Assembly: GCA_900546695.1 (NCBI GenBank)
Contig: URDX01000022.1
Coordinates: forward strand, 1-28,844
Direction: 5' to 3'
DNA: 28,844 nt
DNA from: an uncultured Eubacteriales bacterium
GTDB taxonomy: Bacteria > Bacillota > Clostridia > Oscillospirales > CAG-272
The notes below the pieces were generated by a model. It was not told the origin of the DNA. It did no database searches and worked only from the letters and a program-made list of their open reading frames with translations. Below, piece after piece: positions 6,650 through 13,885 of this stretch. The translations under genes and the position numbers were made by a program. The stretch's first letter is position 1, and each line of letters starts with the position of its first letter.

Positions 6650-7308
6650 CTGTCGGTGAGAGACTAATATGGCTTGCGCTGATATTCGGCGGCTTTATGC
6701 TCGGAAGCGTCATGTTCAGCCGCATACTGCCGCGCATAATTAAAGGAAAGGACATCAGCAGCATCAGCGACGACGGAAACCCCGGCGCTGCCAATGTTTT
6801 TTCGACCTGCGGCATAGCGCTCGGAATGCTCTGCCTGCTGCTCGACATGGGAAAGGGCTTTGCACCCGTTCTTCTTGCGCAGCAGCTCGTCGACATACGC
6901 AGTCTCCGCTTCTCGGCGGTTCTTATCGCCCCCGTGCTCGGTCATGCGCTCGCGCCGCTAAATCATTTCCGCGGCGGAAAGTGCATTGCAACGGCTTTCG
7001 GCGTGACGCTTGCGCTGCTGCCGACTACACGTGTCGTGCTTGTTCTTGCAGGGCTCTATATCGCCTTTTCTACCGTACTTAAGATAAGCCCGAACCGCAT
7101 ACGCAGTATCGTGACCTTCTCGCTGTTCGGTATCTTTTGCCTTGTCTGGGCGTATTTCACCCGTTATTATTCGATCGGCATCGGCTGCGCGGGAATTTCG
7201 GTCATCGCGGTGCTGCGTCATACGCGGCGCTTCAGCGTCGTACCCGAATCCGAGCAGACCGCTGCGTCTGCGGCAGAGCCCGAAGCAGAGATCATACACG
7301 GTGCGTGA
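6646..7308 (+). CDS. Divergent PlsY-like glycerol-3-phosphate acyltransferase
   Basis: This 220-residue multipass membrane protein follows the PlsY plan: GSVMFS (20-25), GKDI then GNPGAAN (44-50), DMGKG (67-71) and GHALAPLNHFRGGK (99-112). PlsY transfers acyl groups from acyl-phosphate to glycerol-3-phosphate. The start is GTG inside the glycosyltransferase stop (GTGA). Compared with standard PlsY, the DIR-x-x-GSGN motif reads DISSISDDGN here, so the usual Arg is absent. A second, canonical PlsY is at 22098-22715, so this copy may use another acceptor or be specialised for the operon's glycolipid. Transcription probably ends at the hairpin 7409-7438. Confidence 0.82.
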   Translation: MTVGERLIWLALIFGGFMLGSVMFSRILPRIIKGKDISSISDDGNPGAANVFSTCGIALGMLCLLLDMGKGFAPVLLAQQLVDIRSLRFSAVLIAPVLGHALAPLNHFRGGKCIATAFGVTLALLPTTRVVLVLAGLYIAFSTVLKISPNRIRSIVTFSLFGIFCLVWAYFTRYYSIGIGCAGISVIAVLRHTRRFSVVPESEQTAASAAEPEAEIIHGA

Positions 7309-7408
7309 CGTTGTTCTGTCGTCGGGCGGCAAACAAACGGCGTACAGATTACATGCCTTTGAAACATGTGAAGAAATTCGACACGGTATAACGTTTTTGA
7401 CGAGTATA

Positions 7409-7438
7409 AAAACCACCTTGCGCGCAAGGTGGTTTTTT
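7409..7438. terminator. Bidirectional terminator between convergent units
   Basis: AAAACCACCTTGCG is followed directly by its exact complement, giving a perfect palindrome flanked by A runs on the left and six T residues on the right. It works on both strands and lies between the plus-strand lipid operon and the minus-strand DUF4838 gene. Confidence 0.88.
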
Positions 7439-7504
7439 CGTATGGAATTAAGAGAGTTGGCTATATCAGATAATCGTCTGCACGCTGAAACGTGACAGTA
7501 CAGC

Positions 7505-9352
7505 TTACCCGTTTGCGAGCATGCTGCTCTCGCTCAGACGTGTGACCCCAAGCGCAGCGCAGTCATCGAGCAGCTTTGCGTATTCCGCATCCTTGCTGCC
7601 CGCGTCGGAAAATTCGCACACACCCGCAAGATACTTGTAGTAGCGCCACTGTATCTCGCTGCGTCGAACGCGGTCATATGCCGCAGTTCCGTCGGTGTTG
7701 CTCTCGGCGGTTTTCCAGAGCTCATCGAGTTCGGTGATATCCGCCTCGGTCAGAACGTCCTTATACATCTCTACGGGGTCGACAAGATACCAGTCCTTAT
7801 CGGTTGTTTTCAGCGCGGTGCTGAGCTTGTCGAGATAAGCGGACATCTGCTCTGCGGCATCTCCGTAGTATGCGCTCATAAAGTCGGATATAAGCTCCTC
7901 GACGTCGAGCTTAGGATCCCACAGCAGCTTTGACATTACGTATGCGCGCAGCTCGCCGAACTCGCCCGATTCACCGTCCTGATACATGCCCTGCATGAAG
8001 ACACCGCTAACACTGATGTTCTTTTGAGAGTAGAACTTTATGCTGTCCGCGACCGCGCGGATGTTAGGGTAGGGAGTGAGATAGTTTGCAAAGTTAACGG
8101 TGTAGTCCCAGATATAGAGCTTTGAGGTCGCTCTGCTCCAGCTCTGAATATTAGATACGGCTTCCTTGTTTGCGCACTTTGTGTTCTTGCCCGATACGCC
8201 GTGCGCGCAGCAGATGCCCGTGCAGTATCTGATAACGACGTTATCCGCGGGCTTTGTTAACTTGCAGGGCTTTACGGTGTGCTGATATGCGAGCGTGTCG
8301 ACATAAACGTTGGGATGCTCGGCGCGTATATCCTCCGCAATGCGGTTGACAAAGCGGAGCAGCGGACCCATCGGCGAGCCCTCCTCGTCGATTATCGCCT
8401 GACAGCTCGGGCAGGTGCAGTAGCTGTCGAGTACGAGCGAATCGTTCTGCGATACCGATATTATCTTTGAGTCGGGGGACTTATTCAGCCATTCGCGCAC
8501 GCCGTCGAGAACGAGCCCGTAGACCTCCTCATTTGTCAGACAAAGCTGCGTATGCAGCGCCTCGGTGCAGCGCTCGCCGTTTATCATCGAAAAATATTCG
8601 GGGTGAGAGTCTGCATAGGTCGCTATCGGAACGAACCAATCGAAGGTGTGAACAAATGCATCTCCCGCATAGGTGATGCCTCCGCCCCATTTGTCTGCGA
8701 GCTTGCGACCGACCGTGCCGCCTACGAGCAGACCGCCGTTCAGCCGCAGCTTGACCGCCGTTTCGTTGTCGTATGTGCAGGTCTGAAAGATGTCGCGGTA
8801 TTCAAATGCGGGCTTTTCTGCGACCGACAGTCCCGCGGGCAGAGTTATGCTTTCCTGCTGCGGTACGGTCTCAACATCGGTCGCATAGAAGCGGCAGCCT
8901 ATCTGCTCGAGCAGCTCATATACCGCATAAAGCGTTCCGCGCGTGCCCTCACCGAGCGCTACGACGCGGCTTCCCGCCGTAAATACGCGCAGCTCGTCCG
9001 GCTCAAGCTCGCCTCGGTCGAGCTGATATGCGCTGCCCTCGCGATTCGTCTTACCGACGATAATCTCGTGCTCGGTCGGAGCGGTATCGTCGTCAACGAT
9101 TGTGTAGCTGCGTCCCGTTATCTTTTCAAGGTATACGGCAAGCTGCTCCGCAGCTTTTCGCTCGGATTCGAGCCCCTGCTCGTCACAGACGATAACATAG
9201 TCATCCCCCGCCGTAAGGGTGATATCCTGCGGCTCTCCCGATGTTTCCGCGCCGCTCGATGCAGTTTCCGCAGCGTCTCCCGCGCCGCCGCACGAAGCAA
9301 GAACTCCGAGCGTCATTGACAGCAGCATCATGATAGCGATCCTCTTTTTCAT
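7505..9352 (-). CDS. DUF4838 domain lipoprotein, putative carbohydrate-active
   Basis: This 615-residue secreted lipoprotein starts with a Lys/Arg n-region, a hydrophobic stretch and the lipobox LASC, then a Ser/Gly/Glu-rich linker to about residue 43. The middle carries a hexosaminidase-like N-terminal fold (RKAAEQLAVYLEKITGRSYTIV, then EHEIIVGKTNR and GTLYAVYELLEQIGCRFYA) and a DUF4838 region with FSMINGER, LCLTNEEV, SVSQNDS and CTCPSC. DUF4838 proteins are linked with glycan degradation but have no agreed reaction. CAGGAA precedes the ATG. It is a single gene with its own promoter (9486-9514). No transporter or glycosidase partner is adjacent. Confidence 0.87.
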   Translation of the reverse strand: MKKRIAIMMLLSMTLGVLASCGGAGDAAETASSGAETSGEPQDITLTAGDDYVIVCDEQGLESERKAAEQLAVYLEKITGRSYTIVDDDTAPTEHEIIVGKTNREGSAYQLDRGELEPDELRVFTAGSRVVALGEGTRGTLYAVYELLEQIGCRFYATDVETVPQQESITLPAGLSVAEKPAFEYRDIFQTCTYDNETAVKLRLNGGLLVGGTVGRKLADKWGGGITYAGDAFVHTFDWFVPIATYADSHPEYFSMINGERCTEALHTQLCLTNEEVYGLVLDGVREWLNKSPDSKIISVSQNDSLVLDSYCTCPSCQAIIDEEGSPMGPLLRFVNRIAEDIRAEHPNVYVDTLAYQHTVKPCKLTKPADNVVIRYCTGICCAHGVSGKNTKCANKEAVSNIQSWSRATSKLYIWDYTVNFANYLTPYPNIRAVADSIKFYSQKNISVSGVFMQGMYQDGESGEFGELRAYVMSKLLWDPKLDVEELISDFMSAYYGDAAEQMSAYLDKLSTALKTTDKDWYLVDPVEMYKDVLTEADITELDELWKTAESNTDGTAAYDRVRRSEIQWRYYKYLAGVCEFSDAGSKDAEYAKLLDDCAALGVTRLSESSMLANG

Positions 9353-9485
9353 TTCCTGTTTTCCTTTGCTTATATTTTTGTCACCTGATAATGCTGCAAA
9401 AGCTCTGTGCGGTCGTTCCCGTCAGGCGCATATTTGGGATATAAAAACGCCCCGGCATTTCTCCCTATCCCGAAACACTCTGCTA

Positions 9486-9514
9486 ATTATATATATTTTG
9501 CCTTATAATTGCAA
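9486..9514 (-). promoter_or_regulatory. Promoter of the DUF4838 lipoprotein gene
   Basis: On the minus strand TTGCAA (9509-9514), a 17-base spacer and TATAAT (9486-9491) form a good sigma-A promoter, about 130 bases upstream of the ATG. The remaining 9353-9600 sequence shows no gene. Confidence 0.7.
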
Positions 9515-9606
9515 GGGGGTATATGAAAAGTTACAAAGTTATTATAAAAATTGTATAACGCATGTGAAAATCGCCGTCTTTTCACATTGCAGGCGGCATA
9601 CAAAAA

Positions 9607-9636
9607 CGGCTGCACCGTGACGGAGCGGTGCAGCCG
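9607..9636 (-). terminator. Terminator of the Amt-PII gene
   Basis: CGGCTGCACCG (9607-9617) pairs perfectly with CGGTGCAGCCG (9626-9636). On the minus strand it is followed by five T residues. It lies about 140 bases past the Amt-PII stop codon. Confidence 0.82.
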
Positions 9637-9659
9637 CAAATTGAGAGGAAATTATATTT

Positions 9660-9740
9660 AGATCAGCTGAGGGGGGATTATATATATTCAGCTGCGGGGA
9701 TCATATATATTAAGGTAAAGCTAAAGGGGATATTTTAGGT
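9660..9740. repeat. Three degenerate tandem copies of an AGCT-GGGGAT-ATATAT unit
   Basis: Units starting near 9664, 9689 and 9718 share the order AGCTG, a G run with GAT, then ATATATATT or ATATTTT. The first two are the closest; the third is degraded. The block lies in the 3' untranslated part of the Amt-PII transcript, before its terminator. No function is visible. Confidence 0.5.
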
Positions 9741-9772
9741 ATGCAGTGTGAAATATACCGGGAAACGGCGGT

Positions 9773-11530
9773 TTACTCTACATCCTGCAGTGCGTCGTAG
9801 CCCTCCTCGCCCGTGCGCACCTTTACAACGTTCTCAACGTCGTAAACGAATATCTTACCGTCACCGATATGCCCCGTGTAGAGCACCTTCTTAGCGGTCT
9901 CAATGACCGTGCGAACCGGAACGGCGCTGACAACGATGTCTACTTGCACCTTAGGCAGAAGGCTCGCCTCTATCTGAACGCCGCGGTAGTATTCGGGCGT
10001 GCCTTTCTGAATTCCGCAGCCGAGAACGTGCGAAACGGTCATACCCGTTATTCCGACGTCCATCATGGCGTTTTTCAGAGCCTCGAGACGGGATTCCTTA
10101 CAGATTATCTCGACCTTGGTCAGTTTTGCCTCGCCGTCGTCGAAGGTCGGAACACGCTTTACGGGGATAGCCTCAGCCGGGGGAGTATCTCCCGCGACCG
10201 CTATAGGCGCATCGTCCTCATCGATGTACTCGGGCAGCATTGCAAAGCCTGCATATGCCGACGGGAGACCGTGCTCCGTAACGTCGAGACCGAGAGTTTC
10301 CTCCTCGCGGCTGACTCTCAGACCTACCGTCTTACGTATGATGAGGAAGGTCAATGCGATGGTGACAGCCGTCCATGCAGCGACCGAGAGGATACCCGTG
10401 AGCTGCAGTCCGAGCAGCTTGAAGCCGCCGCCGTAAAGGAGACCGCGCAGCTGAGTGCCCGACGAGTCGGCTATCGAATAGCCGGGTGCGGAGGGCGTTG
10501 CGAACAGACCGACGGCGAAAGTGCCCCAGATACCGTTCATGCAGTGTACCGCAACCGCGCCGACGGGGTCGTCAACACGGAGCTTGTAATCGAGCAGCCA
10601 CACGCCGAAAACAACGAGCAGTCCGCCGACTGCGCCGATGATAGCAGAGCCGAGCGCATCTACTACGTCGCAGCCTGCCGTGACCGCTACAAGTCCCGCA
10701 AGCGATGCGTTAAGACACATCGAAACATCGGGCTTTCCGTACTTTACCCATGTAAAGATCATGCATGTGACCGTTGCAACGGCGGGAGCTACGGTCGTTG
10801 TGAGGAATATTGAGCCGAGCTGTTCGACCGATGTTGCGGCAGCACCGTTAAAGCCGTACCAGCCGAGCCAAAGAATGAATACCCCGAGCGCGCCGAGCGC
10901 GATGCTGTGACCGGGAAAAGCATTGACCTTTGTCACCTTTCCGCGCGCGTCGTGACGGAATTTGCCTATGCGGGGACCGAGCAGCTTTGCGCCGATGAGC
11001 GCCGAAATGCCGCCGACCATGTGAATGGCGCAGGAGCCCGCAAAATCATGAAAGCCGATGCTCGAGAGCCATCCGCCGCCCCATATCCAGTGTGCTTCGA
11101 CGGGGTAGATAACTGCGGAGATAACGCCTGAATAGATGCAGTATGAGAGGAACTTTGTCCGCTCAGCCATCGCACCCGAAACTATCGTCGCCGCTGTCGC
11201 GCAGAAGATAAGGTTGAAAACGAAGCTCGAAAAATTAAAGTCGGAGTATGCCGTAAACAGGTCAAAGCCGGGCTTTCCGATAAGACCGACAAGGTCTTCG
11301 CCCATCAGCAGACCGAAGCCGATAAGAATAAAGACTACGGTTCCGATGCAAAAATCCATCAGGTTTTTCATTATGATGTTGCCCGTGTTTTTCGCCCGCG
11401 TAAAGCCTGCCTCTACCATTGCAAAGCCTGCCTGCATCCAAAATACAAGTGCTGCGCCTATCAAGAACCAAACGGCGAATACCTGCTCGGACGTCGCCTC
11501 GGTTACAAGCGCTCTTATTGTCTCGTCCAT
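9773..11530 (-). CDS. Ammonium transporter fused to a PII signalling domain
   Basis: This 585-residue protein joins an Amt ammonium channel (residues 15 to about 415, eleven membrane segments) to a full PII (GlnB/GlnK) domain (about 469-585) through an acidic Pro-rich linker. Amt marks include DFAGSCAIHMVGG with pore His170 and AVHCMNGIWGT with His329. PII marks are the T-loop region GIQKGTPEYYRG (506-517), LPKVQVDIVV, and TGHIGDGKIFV with RTGEE. The residue aligned with the uridylylation Tyr51 is Ile520, so control by uridylylation is unlikely; ATP/ADP/2-oxoglutarate sensing could still gate the channel. GGGAGG precedes the ATG at 11530; in-frame codons further upstream lie in the leader. 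Confidence 0.94.
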   Translation of the reverse strand: MDETIRALVTEATSEQVFAVWFLIGAALVFWMQAGFAMVEAGFTRAKNTGNIIMKNLMDFCIGTVVFILIGFGLLMGEDLVGLIGKPGFDLFTAYSDFNFSSFVFNLIFCATAATIVSGAMAERTKFLSYCIYSGVISAVIYPVEAHWIWGGGWLSSIGFHDFAGSCAIHMVGGISALIGAKLLGPRIGKFRHDARGKVTKVNAFPGHSIALGALGVFILWLGWYGFNGAAATSVEQLGSIFLTTTVAPAVATVTCMIFTWVKYGKPDVSMCLNASLAGLVAVTAGCDVVDALGSAIIGAVGGLLVVFGVWLLDYKLRVDDPVGAVAVHCMNGIWGTFAVGLFATPSAPGYSIADSSGTQLRGLLYGGGFKLLGLQLTGILSVAAWTAVTIALTFLIIRKTVGLRVSREEETLGLDVTEHGLPSAYAGFAMLPEYIDEDDAPIAVAGDTPPAEAIPVKRVPTFDDGEAKLTKVEIICKESRLEALKNAMMDVGITGMTVSHVLGCGIQKGTPEYYRGVQIEASLLPKVQVDIVVSAVPVRTVIETAKKVLYTGHIGDGKIFVYDVENVVKVRTGEEGYDALQDVE

Positions 11531-11673
11531 TTCTTTTTGCCTCCCGAAAATGTAATGCGTCGGACTCGGCGGGTAGGCGGATGCGGCAGTAGCTGCCGAG
11601 CCGCTCTGCACAGTCCCGTTCGCCCGCGGATGCGCTCGGCGTGCCGTACCGTGTCCTGAAAACTGAAAACAAG

Positions 11674-11712
11674 AAGGGCATCTCCGATGATATCTGCATC
11701 GGAGACACCCTT
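11674..11712 (-). promoter_or_regulatory. Leader hairpin of Amt-PII mRNA, possible attenuator
   Basis: A 16-bp stem (11674-11689 with 11697-11712; one mismatch and one G-U on the transcribed strand) has a 7-base loop. On the minus strand it is followed by CTTGTTTTCAGTTTT, a weak T-rich tail. It begins about ten bases after the predicted transcription start, leaving about 140 more leader bases before the ATG. It may be an early terminator that is relieved under nitrogen limitation; the loop does not fit the ANTAR hexaloop rule. Confidence 0.55.
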
Positions 11713-11728
11713 GCCTCTGTTTGACGGC

Positions 11729-11757
11729 ATTATACACCCTCTGATGAATTTTGTCAA
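11729..11757 (-). promoter_or_regulatory. Consensus promoter of the Amt-PII gene
   Basis: On the minus strand TTGACA (11752-11757), a 17-base spacer and TATAAT (11729-11734) are a full consensus. The start would be near 11722, giving a leader of about 190 bases. Confidence 0.88.
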
Positions 11758-12117
11758 GAGGTATTTTTCATTATTTTGAAAAAATATTGAATAGGATGTG
11801 CGTCGGTGTTGCAAATTTGGCTTAAACACACGGATTTTTGCTGTTGATGAAAAATCGCGCATATCAAATTTGCATAATTCACTCCGCGAAATTGCAAAAA
11901 CGGTATCGCGCCGTCGTATGACTGCCACATGTAAAGGCTTGTATATATTGCACTAAACGTACCGCACATATTGCTGCGCAAACAGCCTGTACGACCGTTG
12001 CATAAATTATGCCGCAAAATCGCCGTCCGAGAAGCCTAAAATCGTGTCGCGCATAAAGTCTCGATCGGTGCAGAAGAAAAGCCATGATCATGCCGCGAGA
12101 AAAGGGAAGTATCGGAC
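11758..12117. other. Intergenic stretch without visible gene
   Basis: These 360 bases between the Amt-PII promoter and the glycosylase stop are locally AT-rich. I see no credible ribosome site, coding frame or strong terminator. A short palindrome around the GATC at 12088 is too small to call. Confidence 0.5.
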
Positions 12118-12756
12118 CTACGCTTTTTTCTTCGGTGCCGGATCGCTCAGCTCAGGTATTGCGCCGCCTGACACAGCCCACAGATAGAGACTCGCAACGC
12201 TGCAATACGGACTGAATCTTCGTCTGTATTTTTCAAACAGCGCGCGGTCTATCCTTTTGTGTCGGTAGAGCATCCGCAGCCCGCGCTGAATTGCAAGATC
12301 GTCATAGCTGAAAATATTCTCTCGCTGCAGCGAGAACAGCAGTATCATTTCTGCCGTCCAAACGCCTATTCCGCGCAGCTCGCTCAGCGCGCGTATCGCC
12401 TCATCGTCTGACATGCCGCTCACCGCGTCGGGGTCGAATTCTCCGCGCGCCACCCGCTCGGCAAAATCGGTTATGTACTCCGCCTTTCGATGTGTCATGC
12501 CCATCGACTGCAATTGCCCACTGCCCGCCGCAAGTATCGTTTCGGCGTTGATGTCGCCCAGCGCATCGCGCATCCGCTGCCAGACCGTCGCCTGCGCTTT
12601 TGTCGATATCTGCTGACCCACTATGTGATGCACGACCGACGAAAAAACATCCCCGTCGACCTCGCGGTATACATGCCCCACACGGTCTATGACCTCGCAC
12701 ATCCGCCTGTCTCGCCGCAGCACGGTAAGCTCCTTTTCTCCGTATTCAAAATACAT
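12118..12756 (-). CDS. DNA-3-methyladenine glycosylase II (AlkA-like, HhH-GPD)
   Basis: This 212-residue HhH-GPD base-excision glycosylase removes alkylated purines from DNA. The helix-hairpin-helix (LRGIGVWTAEMILLFSL, from residue 128) is followed by the catalytic Asp (D153 in YDDLAIQRG) and the C-terminal RRFSPYCSVASLYLW block. VVHHIVGQQIS (41-51) is the family's N-terminal motif. It lacks the extra N-terminal AlkA beta domain of E. coli, like compact bacterial forms. AAGGA precedes the ATG and TATAAT with an upstream TG (12792-12797) gives a likely extended -10 promoter. The C-terminal PAPKKKA tail is basic. It is a single gene. Confidence 0.92.
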   Translation of the reverse strand: MYFEYGEKELTVLRRDRRMCEVIDRVGHVYREVDGDVFSSVVHHIVGQQISTKAQATVWQRMRDALGDINAETILAAGSGQLQSMGMTHRKAEYITDFAERVARGEFDPDAVSGMSDDEAIRALSELRGIGVWTAEMILLFSLQRENIFSYDDLAIQRGLRMLYRHKRIDRALFEKYRRRFSPYCSVASLYLWAVSGGAIPELSDPAPKKKA

Positions 12757-12791
12757 TTTACCCGTCCTTTTTGCTGTATCACTGTGATGTT

Positions 12792-12820
12792 ATTATAGCA
12801 TAGTCCAATTACAAAGTCCA
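12792..12820 (-). promoter_or_regulatory. Extended -10 promoter of the glycosylase gene
   Basis: On the minus strand TGCTATAAT includes a TG extension before the -10 (12792-12797). The -35 position, TGGACT (12815-12820), is poor, which is usual for extended -10 promoters. The ATG lies about 36 bases downstream. Confidence 0.55.
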
Positions 12821-12825
12821 CACAT

Positions 12826-12877
12826 AATCAAAGCAGCTGCCGTAAACAAAAAAACGTATGCGACAGCTGCCTTGATT
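12826..12877. repeat. Inverted repeat next to the integrase remnant
   Basis: AATCAA-A-GCAGCTG (12826-12839) pairs with CAGCTGC-C-TTGATT (12864-12877), apart from one mismatch, and encloses a loop with seven A residues. It may be a terminator-like hairpin or part of the decayed element; neither side has a clear client gene. Confidence 0.45.
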
Positions 12878-13058
12878 CTTATAAAACTGCTTGCCCTTAA
12901 CAATCGGAATTTATATACAAAAAGGAGATAGGATATTTCGGTCGATATCGAATCATAGATATTAGTATTCCGTTGATTACAAAGTACTATGCCGAGAACC
13001 GCGAGCGTGCATACAAAACGCTTGAAATTACCGCACGGTTCTGAATCAGATAATGACA

Positions 13059-13336
13059 TATGCCGTCGCGAAAGGTCTTATAGCCTTTAATCCGGTGCAG
13101 TATTCACAGCTACCGTCAGGAGCTCGACGGGAAAAGCGAGAAGCTGCGTCGGAAGCAGATGAACAGCGCATCAGCTTCGACACTCATTTGCAACCATTGC
13201 ATTTGAGCACGGGGTAGATGTTAAGGCTGTTCAGGAAATTCTCGGGCATCAGCAGTTATCCACCACAATGGATATATATACAGACTTCCGAAAAAAGTCA
13301 TTTGAGGACGTGAAAAATAAGCTCTCCGACTTATAA
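13059..13336 (+). pseudogene. Decayed tyrosine recombinase/integrase C-terminal fragment
   Basis: Translation from 13059 reads AVAKGLIAFNPV and then REKREA, typical of the end of an integrase core-binding domain. Translation from 13178 in another frame reads RHSFATIAFEHGVDVKAVQE, then ILGHQQLSTTMDIYTDF, ending at TAA 13334-13336. This contains the conserved RHxF, LGH and catalytic Tyr region. The two parts are joined by a frame change and a loss of roughly 100 catalytic-domain residues, so the gene cannot make an active enzyme. It lies about 145 bases before tRNA-Ser and is probably what remains of an integrated element. Confidence 0.85.
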
Positions 13337-13432
13337 GCAAAATGCACTCAAAAATTTACTACATTTTTTACTACCGAACTGTGCAGTAAAATGTACTTTT
13401 ATGTATCAAAAGGATAATAACAAAAATAGCGA

Positions 13433-13475
13433 AACCCCTTGTAAACACTGGACCTTTCAGCATTTACAAGGGGTT
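13433..13475 (-). terminator. 13-bp inverted repeat after tRNA-Ser, terminator or attachment site
   Basis: AACCCCTTGTAAA (13433-13445) and its exact complement (13463-13475) enclose 17 bases. On the minus strand the stem is followed by TCGCTATTTTTG, so it can terminate the tRNA transcript. Because it lies between the integrase remnant and the tRNA, it may also be the old integrase crossover site. Confidence 0.6.
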
Positions 13476-13480
13476 CCCGT

Positions 13481-13570
13481 TGGCGGAGAAGGAGAGATTT
13501 GAACTCTCGCGCCGCTTACACGACCTACACCCTTAGCAGGGGCGCCTCTTCACCACTTGAGTACTTCTCC
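13481..13570 (-). tRNA. tRNA-Ser (anticodon GCU)
   Basis: The minus strand folds as a class II tRNA of 90 bases. The acceptor stem GGAGAAG pairs with CTTCTCC, followed by discriminator G and encoded CCA. The anticodon loop CTGCTAA carries GCU, and a long variable arm plus GTTCAAATC T-loop are present. It decodes AGC/AGU serine codons. Confidence 0.96.
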
Positions 13571-13681
13571 GTATGGGTAAAGATTTGCTTTTGTCAAGCG
13601 ATGTACCGTGCTGCCGCTTGCTAAAGGCGACAGATACCGCGACGAGCTGTTCCGTTACCGCTGTCGCAATCGCTATTCGTA

Positions 13682-13710
13682 ATTATATCATAAAATCGGT
13701 ATTATAACAA
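13682..13710 (-). promoter_or_regulatory. Promoter of tRNA-Ser
   Basis: On the minus strand TTGTTA (13705-13710), a 17-base spacer and TATAAT (13682-13687) form a good promoter about 110 bases before the mature tRNA 5' end. The rest of 13571-13885 holds leader sequence of the next plus-strand gene, with small hairpins at 13829-13843 and 13849-13861. Confidence 0.6.
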
Positions 13711-13885
13711 TGTATAAAAATTATCATAATTGTAAACTAATTGAAAACGACATTTTTCCTCAGCTGTTTACACTTGCTTTACGTTCATTCAAATATCAAA
13801 ATGCGTGCTGCTGCATAAAATATAAGGAGACGAAAATTTCGTCCTCTCGTCGCTATGCGACAACAATACAACGGAGGTTAGTTTT

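Noticed and set aside
8552..9319. 255-codon plus-strand frame opposite the DUF4838 gene
   Set aside because: No domain or ribosome site; explained by codon composition of the minus-strand gene.
11531..11737. N-terminal extension of the Amt-PII protein
   Set aside because: It covers the -10 element and leader hairpin; GGAGG and Amt-like sequence support the start at 11530.
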